From: Vespula vulgaris
Lineage: Eukaryota > Arthropoda > Insecta > Hymenoptera > Vespidae
Assembly (NCBI RefSeq): GCF_905475345.1
Contig: NC_066595.1
Span: 7,559,501-7,623,500, forward strand
DNA: 64,000 bases
Reading direction: 5' to 3'
A model generated the notes under the pieces. That model made no database searches, was not told the DNA's origin, and saw only the letters and a list, made by a program, of their open reading frames with translations. This document shows, in pieces, positions 57,560 to 64,000 of the stretch. Every line of letters begins with the position of its first letter. Position 1 is the stretch's first letter. The translations under genes were made by a program, and so were the position numbers.

Positions 57560-57945
57560 AAATCAATGGCGGTCGGTTTATATATCAGGGCCGAGCTATA
57601 TAATGTGTAGCGTTGCGGAGGAGCCCGGCGGGCTGTACACTCGCCGTGGGGGGTCTCGCATAGGGTCCTCCTATGCTAATGGTATACTCTCACGAAGTCA
57701 AAGTGGGGGCAGAAGAGGAGCCAGGCACTCGCGCGCCTTCGTCCGGCCCTGACCCGCGTCCTCCTCTCTTTCTCCACCTCTTCCACAAGCAACTCTTACT
57801 CTTGCCTTCTTCGCGAGCCTTCTGATCTTCGCCGACCGCGAGCGCTTATCAATTTGTTACCGAGCGCTGTTTGTTAAATCAAATCAAGGGCTCGCACGCC
57901 GCTGCGATAAATAATCCTGCTTAATATGTGCCTCCAATTCCGCCA
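57560..57945. promoter_or_regulatory. GC-rich regulatory block with POU and bicoid-type sites
   Basis: Unique GC-rich block in AT-rich DNA. Cores seen are TTTATATATC, CCTATGCTAATGG (octamer variant ATGCTAAT, near 57672), GTCAAAGTGG (nuclear-receptor-like), AAATCAAATCAAGG and ATAAATAATCCTGCTTAA (TAATCC, the K50 homeodomain core). It is the first of three such blocks between 57.5 and 59.7 kb. The open frame on plus (57483-57752) has no splice support. Confidence 0.35.
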
Positions 57946-58319
57946 CCCTCCATCCCTCGTTCCTCCACGTTCCCTCTTCTTCTGCTTCTTCTCCTTCTCC
58001 TTATTTCCTTCGGTGGCTCTCGTGAGCAATGTATATTACTCCCACGCGAGCACGAAGCGAGAGTACACGCGTATTCTATCCCCGTGCTTTATTGACCCAT
58101 CGACGGACGATTGGACGCGTTTGAATTGTTCGAACGAAACTGTTTTCGTACAAAGAAAACTCATCGGCAAGAACATTCGTACGATATAAAAAGATAGTTC
58201 GAAGAATTAAAATTTTTTGGGTTCGTAGAAAGATGAGACGAGAAGGAAAAAGGTCGATAGAAAGAGAATTAGAAAATCTCCCTGCGGAATTCCTACCGAA
58301 GAAGAAGAGTCGAGAGAGA

Positions 58320-58560
58320 TCGTCCCGAAACGGCGACTCTCCTCCGCAGCCGTTTATTATGACGAGCTTGGACGTGGCGTGGACGTACGGTAGTTTATTT
58401 GGCCGATGATGGGGCCTCCGATTTGCGGTGCCGAACGAATTAACGGCGCGGCTGCGATTAACAAAGGGTGATACAAATTAGATTAAATCGCCGTAGGGGG
58501 CGGCATCGCGCAGGAGAAAGGCGAATGATGATACAGCTTGATAAATAGACGAACGTCATG
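58320..58560. promoter_or_regulatory. GC-rich regulatory block with Hox/TCF-like sites
   Basis: Unique block with GTTTATTATGACG (posterior-Hox-like), CGAATTAACGGCGCGG, GCGATTAACAAAGGG (ACAAAGG fits the TCF/Sox HMG core), CAAATTAGATTAAATCG and GTAGGGGGCGGC. No frame, no repeats. Confidence 0.33.
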
Positions 58561-59196
58561 CGATGCCTAAACGGGACCGTCTTCTTCGCGGATAGAATGT
58601 CGGAGACTTCACGAGATCTTCCTTTTTCCATGTCCCTCCCACTAAGGATGAACTACGAGTATCGTTGACACTTTGCTCGTCGATAACAAAAGATCATTTC
58701 TTCGTTCAATTATTAATAATTTTCTAACGGCGCGTCAATGAGCAACGTACAAAAGAAAAGATAATTTATAGACATCGATCGAAAAGCGATAATTTCGTGA
58801 GAAAAAAGGAGAAGCAATCGTCCATGTTAGTAGAATCGAAGATGGATAATCGTCGAAGAAGAGAGTAGAAACTAGATAAATTTCTCAAGTCCATTAATTA
58901 AGTAAGATCGTCGAAATAATTACGCACGAATATAACACTGTGGACCCGCCACGTTGAGAGATAAATCAATAAGCAAGATTTTTCCCTCGGTCACGGACAA
59001 CGAGAAAGCTTTTTTTGAAAAGCGCCGGAACGATTACGCGGCTCTCCGGTGGTGGCAGCCGCACCACCCACCTTCTTCGACCGCATAAATCTCGGCCGTG
59101 CGTCATTCAACGCTATCATTATGGTTCCCCGTTGATGACGCGGTAAAGCCGAAATTTTAACGAATTCTTGGAAAGTCCAGGAACGAGTAAAAATGA

Positions 59197-59223
59197 CTCT
59201 CTCTCTCTCTCTCTCTCTCTCTC
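59197..59223. repeat. CT dinucleotide microsatellite
   Basis: About 13 CT units followed by a C-run. Confidence 0.92.
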
Positions 59224-59329
59224 CCCCTTTCTCTCCCTTTCTCTTCCTTTCGTTGGAATATTTTCTCGCAAAATAGTTGAAATCTTTTGCAAGATAAATT
59301 CGCGTTGGTTGGGAAGAGCAGGTAGAAGA

Positions 59330-59415
59330 GAGAAAAAACAAGAATAAAGGTAGAAAATAAAGAGGAAGAGAAGGAGGAGAAAGAGGTGGAGGTGGAGGAG
59401 GAGGAGGAGAGGAGA
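59330..59415. repeat. GGA/GAA purine array
   Basis: AGAAAG purines passing to GGTGGA and then GGA units. Confidence 0.85.
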
Positions 59416-59459
59416 ACAATCGAAGGACCAAAGAAACACACCCCTCGAAACGTTTGGCT

Positions 59460-59720
59460 AAGTTAGCTGCTTTTGGCCTGGGCGGCCGGCCAATATTTAA
59501 TTACAGATAATTACCGGTTATAATGCGCGGCAGATCGGCGGCCTGCCGTTTAATTGATCGGCTTTACGGCCTGATTTGTGTATCTGGCGGTTCGTGCGAT
59601 CGGACCGGCTCGAACGCGAGCTCGATTTTTAATCCTCCTGAACGTCCGCCAGTTGGACGATACTCGCATGTTGGCTATCATATTCCATCATTACGCAATC
59701 CACCTACCTCATCGTGGCTC
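59460..59720. promoter_or_regulatory. Homeodomain-site cluster with dyads
   Basis: Two TAATTA cores lie exactly 10 bp apart (59498-59503 and 59508-59513), followed by TTTAATTGATCGG and ATTTTTAATCC. Inverted repeats TTGGCC/GGCCAA (59473-59478, 59488-59493) and CGGCAG/CTGCCG (59528-59533, 59543-59548) flank them. The block is GC-rich and repeat-free. A plus frame across it (59523 onward) ends in repeat translation and is not accepted. Confidence 0.38.
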
Positions 59721-59740
59721 GCTTTATTACTGGCATTCGT

Positions 59741-59743
<3 letters not shown>

Positions 59744-59813
<70 letters not shown>

Positions 59814-59815
59814 AG
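59744..59815. repeat. Compound CT then AT microsatellite
   Basis: About 13 CT units switch to about 18 TA units, the same order as 43011-43081. Confidence 0.96.
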
Positions 59816-59999
59816 GTAGATATACCTATGTACAACGAGAGTTTTGTCGGTACACGCGAATTAGCGATTCTGTGATGATAAAACGGATGATTTCGACCTT
59901 TCCTTCGAAGGCATACGGATGCAGAAGCGGAAAGAGCGTTTACGCTGCTTCGCGAATATCTCGTAAGCGTAAAATGGAACGTTTCCGTGATAATAATTC

Positions 60000-60700
60000 G
60001 TAGAGAGACGAATGTAGTCGACGGTGAGTATCGAGATCGTTAAAAGGTAACGAGTTGGATGGCTATACGCGTTCGGAAAAAATTATCAGCGAATTTATAG
60101 ATACTTCCTTGAGCATGAAAAAAATATTTAAATTAAAAAACAAACTATTTTTCTTTATTGCATAGAACGTACTAGTTATAAGAATGTTATAGTCGAGTAA
60201 CAAGGAGGCGAATGAACGAAGATTTTATATAGCCATGTAGCTCTCTGAAAAACCGCAGTAAAGTCGTCGGTTATCGTATCGATCTAAGAGAACAACAAGG
60301 ATCGTTAAAAATCCGTTGGTAAGCGCGAATCGTTTTTAATTACTCTTCTCTCGTTCTCTTTTCTGCCAGCTTGCCGTTTCGCTGACATACCGACTAACGT
60401 TCGCAGCGAAACGCATTAATAATAAGTAATTTGACTCTACGAGTCAGCTTCGACGATGCTTCCTTCGTTCTCTTCGATCATCGGCGTACTTCAATAATTA
60501 ACTTTGTTAGATAAACTCACGCACGAAATGACCTCTGAAACGTAGCTACGTAGAAAGGCATTAGACTAATTAGGCTAGAGCTTATAAGCTTCGACCTTCT
60601 TACCACTCTCGGGACACTTTTTCGCACGCTGAATCAGAAACAGTCGCTCGCGGTCCGCGTCTTTTATGATACGACAGCTCGATGGAATGTAGAATATCTT
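60000..60700. other. No gene seen
   Basis: AT-leaning spacer with an A-rich patch near 60118-60145. No frame above 60 codons and no paired splice signals. Confidence 0.4.
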
Positions 60701-60776
60701 TTAGATCTTCCGATCTTCTCTCACTTATAGCTTTTTTTTCATTTTTCTTTCTGTTTTCCTTTCCTTTTTTTTCCAG

Positions 60777-61159
60777 AGAAATGGAATTTGCCGATTATCG
60801 TTGGATTACGATTTCTTTTTCAAAGAACATCTTTATTCTCACCGATGTATGCGGATTTAAATTTAAATCAAAGAACTTCCTTCGATCTCGAGCCGTCAAT
60901 GATAGTTCCGCGAGGTCGGCTTCCTTTGGTAGATTCAGCGAGCATGCAGATCCGACATGAAATATCATTAATAGTCGTTTGCCGGATGGCCGAGCTCGGT
61001 AATCGTCCGTTTTGCGGTTCAGATCGAGATCGTCCGAAAACCGCAACACGTCCGAGATCCGAGTCGATCCGACGGCGACTGCGGAGAACGAAGAGAGGAA
61101 AAGAGAGGAGGAAGCTGCTGCCGTCATCGCTTCTCGAGACTCCTCCTTTCGCTTGGTAA
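60777..61159 (+). CDS. Candidate exon after a very strong acceptor, unknown protein
   Basis: A 50-base T/C tract (60728-60774) ends in TTCCAG at 60776, the best polypyrimidine acceptor on the plus strand. Entered after two bases, the frame is open for 126 codons to TAA at 61159. The translation has a hydrophobic start, a balanced middle (PMYADLNLNQRTSFDLEP) and an Arg/Lys-rich C-terminus. A second frame opens with ATG at 60781 (59 residues), and the minus strand is open for 110 codons over the same DNA, so the open length is weak evidence. No family is recognised. Confidence 0.27.
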
Positions 61160-61412
61160 TTTATGTCCGTGAACTGTGACTCGCCGAGAGTGCGAACGAT
61201 TCGTTCGATTCGAGGATATCGAGGTCATGTCGTGGAAAAAATTTTGAAACTATCGCGATCGAAAGTGAGCCAGGGCAAAAAAGAAAGAAAGAAAGAAGAA
61301 AAGAAAACAGAGAGACGCAAAAAAAGAGAGAAGGAAAAGTGAACTTTCTACGAGAGCGATTCTCCTCGATTTGTACGACAAAAACGAGAATTATCGAATC
61401 TTCGTCGAATCG

Positions 61413-61431
61413 CTAAGTACAAAGTACTTAG
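61413..61431. other. Perfect 8-bp dyad
   Basis: CTAAGTAC, three A, then GTACTTAG. A perfect inverted repeat with a 3-base centre. Confidence 0.7.
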
Positions 61432-61462
61432 AGATAAGGAGGAAGGGGGCAGACGATCGGTA

Positions 61463-61687
61463 ATGCGAGAAGAATCTTTTCGCGTTGGTAAGAAGCTCGC
61501 CGACCGTTTCTTCCTTTTAAAAGAAGGAAATCGAGAAAGGAGAGACGTTGCGTCCGGGAAGAAAGGGCCGAGAGTAAAAAGTCGGAGAAGGAGACGAGCG
61601 GAAAGAAAGAAGAAATCGAGAGGAGAGAAGTACGAAGGAGAAGGAGCGGAAGGTGTCGTTGCTAAGGAGAATACTCGATCGCGTTAG
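61463..61687 (+). other. Arg/Lys/Glu-rich purine tract with open frame
   Basis: ATG at 61463 opens 74 codons dominated by Lys, Arg, Glu and Gly because the DNA is mostly GAAAG/GGAG purine. The frame begins with a more balanced segment (REESFRVGKKLADRF). It is more likely purine-rich leader or spacer than protein, but a basic small protein cannot be excluded. Confidence 0.15.
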
Positions 61688-61718
61688 GACAACGGGGTAG
61701 CGCGACTGGTGTGCTCGC

Positions 61719-62102
61719 TTACGCGCTTGTCTCAGCTTTTTGCGAAAGATTTAATAAGACGTCGCGGGAGCTTGGAAAAAGCACGATAAAAGAACCGAGA
61801 AGCGAGGAAAAGGAAGGACGAAGCATTGAACAACAGGGATAAGAAGAGCGTAGTGTGCGGTCCGGATCGAGTTCCCACGTGACGGGGACCCCGGCACTTT
61901 TTGATGGCGTTTCCAGCAACTCGTAAATAGCGTCCTCGCTACGGAGGCGCGATCGCCACGCAAAACAGCGTAAAACGTTGGAGACTACTTGAGGAGTTCC
62001 TAACGACCTTCCCTTTCCTTCTCTTTCGAGAGCTCCCGATGCACCTGGTAAGCCGACAGAAACGTTGGACGATGCGTCGAATCTCTCGAACGTCGGTGTC
62101 AT
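61719..62102 (-). CDS. Candidate single-exon ORF, 127 residues, unknown
   Basis: On minus, ATG (62102-62100) in a good context (AACAATGA) opens 127 codons to TAA. The translation is balanced, with no repeats: MTPTFERFDASSNVSVGLPG at the start, an acidic LRSEDAIYELLETPSKS middle and a hydrophobic SSLLGSFIVLF segment near the C-terminus. It is one of the longest ATG-started non-repetitive frames in the window. The local DNA is CpG- and TCG-rich, which lowers stop density on both strands, and nothing is recognised. Confidence 0.25.
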   Translation of the reverse strand: MTPTFERFDASSNVSVGLPGASGALEREGKGRSLGTPQVVSNVLRCFAWRSRLRSEDAIYELLETPSKSAGVPVTWELDPDRTLRSSYPCCSMLRPSFSSLLGSFIVLFPSSRDVLLNLSQKAETSA

Positions 62103-62673
62103 TGTTCGTTTGATTGCTTCTCGTTTTGTTGTTGAGGCGCGAACACACGAAGGGCCGAGGATCTCGTTGGACGGCGATTAGCCTCGCGCGGCACGAGTTC
62201 CCTTCGATGCGTTCAACCGATGTGTTCGACAGCGTCACTGATTCGCTACCGCCTTTGGATTCAAATCCAGCAGCCTCCTCTAAAAAAGTCGCATTCCTTT
62301 GACCCGTTACGCCCTGCTCGACTTAACCAACGCTTCTTTCTTTCTTTCGTATCCGACCCACTTTCCAATGAGATCGGATCGAATTCTTTCCTTTCACGCT
62401 CCCTACGCGTTAGAGCTTCCGTTACGCGGGCTTTTAGATTATTAAGAAGATCATGGAAAAACTCGTCATTTCATTCCACTTTATTACAAAGTGCCAACGT
62501 AGTTGGTACGGAACGACCAAGTCAACTTTTACCGACACGGTGGACAGTTTTGTTCGTTCGACTAATAGAAGCGAAATTACGATAATAAAGCGTCCCAGCG
62601 AAGCGTTGTGGCGTCCATTAGCAGCGACGAAGGGTCCAACCTCCCGGTGCTCCAGATATCTACTCGAACGATG

Positions 62674-62710
62674 TCCTCCTCCTCCTCCTCCTCCTCCTCC
62701 TCCTCTTCCT
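62674..62710. repeat. CCT trinucleotide array
   Basis: About ten CCT units. It codes Pro, Ser or Leu depending on frame on plus, and Gly on minus. Confidence 0.92.
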
Positions 62711-62831
62711 TTCTTCCTTCTCTCTTTGTCCACTCTTCGTCGTCTTTGCAACGTCATCGGTTCGTTCGAAGATACAAAGACAACGCCGACCATTGGTCGA
62801 CCTGGCCAGCCAGAAAAAGTGGCTATGCTAA

Positions 62832-63326
62832 ATAATAGTCCTTCCAACTGGCCGATCTCGCTCGGTCCATGCACCATCCATTCATGAATACAGGATTCGG
62901 TATTCCTTTAGCGGCGATCCACGGCGATCTCTTCTCCCGTATCGAGAAATTACGCGGAAGGCGAAGGGAAAAGTCGATGAGTTCGAAGGATACACACGGA
63001 TGCTCGTCGCACGGATTTATCATAAGATACTCTTCCTTGACGTTCGTTCTCCGGAAATGCGGAGACGACAGCTTTTTCAACTTCTTCAAGTTTGCTTTCC
63101 AGCTATCGCAAACAAGCTATCCGAGTCGCTTACTACTACTATTACTATTGCTACTACTACTACTACTACTACTATTACTACTCGTCTCATTCTCGATAAA
63201 GAGAAGATCGAGGAAACCACCGGAGTAACGTTCTTTAATGGATTACGAAGGACTACCAAATGGAACCATATTACTTCCTCGTTTTGGTGCTATAACAGGA
63301 AAATTCTTAACGTCGGACCCAGGTAG
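62832..63326 (+). CDS. Candidate open coding stretch, 164 codons, unknown
   Basis: This frame is open from just after a TAA at 62829-62831 to TAG at 63324-63326; the first ATG is at 63000. The translation is balanced outside a Thr-rich segment made by an ACT array (63131-63182). A helical, charged segment precedes it (EITRKAKGKVDEFEGY, then SPEMRRRQLFQLLQVCFPAI). ACT units are mixed with ATT and GCT, so the tract is not pure. No acceptor is identified, and another plus frame is open over the same bases. It could be part of an exon whose boundaries I cannot place. Confidence 0.22.
   Translation: MIVLPTGRSRSVHAPSIHEYRIRYSFSGDPRRSLLPYREITRKAKGKVDEFEGYTRMLVARIYHKILFLDVRSPEMRRRQLFQLLQVCFPAIANKLSESLTTTITIATTTTTTTITTRLILDKEKIEETTGVTFFNGLRRTTKWNHITSSFWCYNRKILNVGPR
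63131..63182. repeat. ACT trinucleotide array
   Basis: About 17 units of ACT with ATT and GCT variants. Confidence 0.92.
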
Positions 63327-63456
63327 CCCAAGATCGTCGCAACACATTTTCGACATTAGCTGGAGAAAGGTAGATGAACGGGCGTTGAAATCCACGTTCG
63401 TAGATCTCTCTCGAGATAAAACGAACGAAGCTGTCTCGCATTTTTTAGAGTGTTAA
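63238..63456 (+). CDS. Candidate ORF, 72 residues, unknown
   Basis: ATG at 63238 (context TTTAATGG) opens 72 codons to TAA. The translation is balanced, begins MDYEGLPNGTILLPRFGA and has an acidic/basic helical-looking second half. It overlaps the end of the upstream open stretch in a different frame. A donor-like CCAG then GTAGCC occurs inside near 63320. Nothing is recognised; chance is likely but composition is protein-like. Confidence 0.2.
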   Translation: MDYEGLPNGTILLPRFGAITGKFLTSDPGSPRSSQHIFDISWRKVDERALKSTFVDLSRDKTNEAVSHFLEC

Positions 63457-63459
63457 CAA

Positions 63460-64000
63460 GATCCATACTCTTCCATCTTCTATATCTTGTATCAGGCTAC
63501 TATTCCGGATTATCTTTCGCAGCTCAGGAATCCTTCTATTTTCGTTTCTCTCTTTCTTTTCGTTTTTTCGTTTTGTCATTCTTTCGTTGGTATATGACTC
63601 AATTACAGGTGTTACAAAGGAGTCAACGAATTTTATCTAATCGTCCCTCTTCGATCCTCGCATTCGATCAAGAATCTTCGTTACGGAATCGAAACGAACG
63701 AACCTTCGGTGTTGAACCTTCGACTGGTTGAACTTGCAAAGCCTTTGCCGGAAAAGTCAGAAGAAACTCGCGGGGCGTTTCTAAGACGACTGGCGTCAAC
63801 GTTTTTCTTATTCGCTTAGCGAACGAGTTCTAGAGAGACACCGCGTTTGTCGAGGAAAGAAAGAAAGAAACTGCTAACGGGATAAACGAACGATCGGACT
63901 TAGTTCGTGCACGTTGTACATTCCGATAGCTAACGGAGAAAATATCATAGCTAGCTATCTCACGTTTAAGCCGAGCTAATACTCGTTAGGTAAACTTTTC
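63460..64000. other. No gene supported
   Basis: CpG-rich DNA continuing to the window edge. A plus frame (63450-63731) is open but has no start context or splice support. A gene may continue beyond the window. Confidence 0.35.

Noticed and set aside
1..64000. CRISPR arrays, insertion sequences, bacterial operons, integrases
   Set aside because: No spaced direct repeats of CRISPR type, no transposase-like frame and no bacterial gene organisation were found. Every array is a contiguous microsatellite or minisatellite.
1..64000. Intact DNA transposons or retroelements
   Set aside because: No reverse transcriptase, DDE or integrase motif was seen in any frame, and no long terminal direct or inverted repeats were found by eye; degraded copies could still be missed.

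Overview
This window looks like nuclear DNA of an insect, most likely an aculeate hymenopteran (wasp, bee or ant). That is an inference from style: CpG is not depleted (CGA, TCG and ACG are everywhere), long pure GA/CT, AT and trinucleotide arrays occur every few kilobases, polypyrimidine tracts precede AG acceptors, and there are no bacterial operons, ribosome binding sites or compact reading frames. No protein family was recognised anywhere, so no gene symbol is given. Long open frames arise by chance here because TCGA-rich DNA has few stops on either strand. Many open frames are therefore rejected, and those kept have low confidence.

The DNA reads as intergenic sequence or very large introns. 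The best-supported coding piece is a 225-nt minus-strand exon at 36128-36352. It has an excellent acceptor, an excellent donor, symmetric phase 1-1, an open frame, and a Thr run written with mixed codons. Its first bases (GTAAGG) rebuild a 5' splice site directly on the acceptor AG, which is the arrangement of a recursive-splicing site. Weaker exon candidates on the minus strand lie at 10368-10781, 16314-16557, 41447-41701, 50911-51208 and 61719-62102. On the plus strand they lie at 799-1010, 23784-23877, 28449-28578, 47385-47470, 60777-61159 and 62832-63456. Possible promoter and first-exon regions are at about 3900-4230, 15450-16006 and 52390-52660.

Layout. 1-8 kb: simple repeats and a possible promoter near 4 kb. 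8-13 kb: two AT-rich regulatory-looking blocks and a lineage-specific minus-strand frame. 13-17 kb: CpG-rich DNA with a candidate 5' exon. 17-31 kb: microsatellites plus unique blocks rich in factor sites (20.1, 22.7 and 28.3 kb) and two 16-bp motifs that each recur. 31-36 kb: mostly featureless. 36-42 kb: the likely minus-strand transcription unit and a tRNA-like relic. 42-51 kb: dense GA/CT, AT and GAA arrays, strong hairpins and a G-rich tract. 51-57 kb: a tandem duplication with duplicated acceptor sites. 57-60 kb: three GC-rich blocks with homeodomain and POU-type sites. 60-64 kb: CpG-rich DNA with overlapping open frames that may belong to another gene.

No cooperating gene system can be demonstrated. 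The plausible biology is post-transcriptional and regulatory: long-intron splicing, clustered enhancers, and structured repeats.
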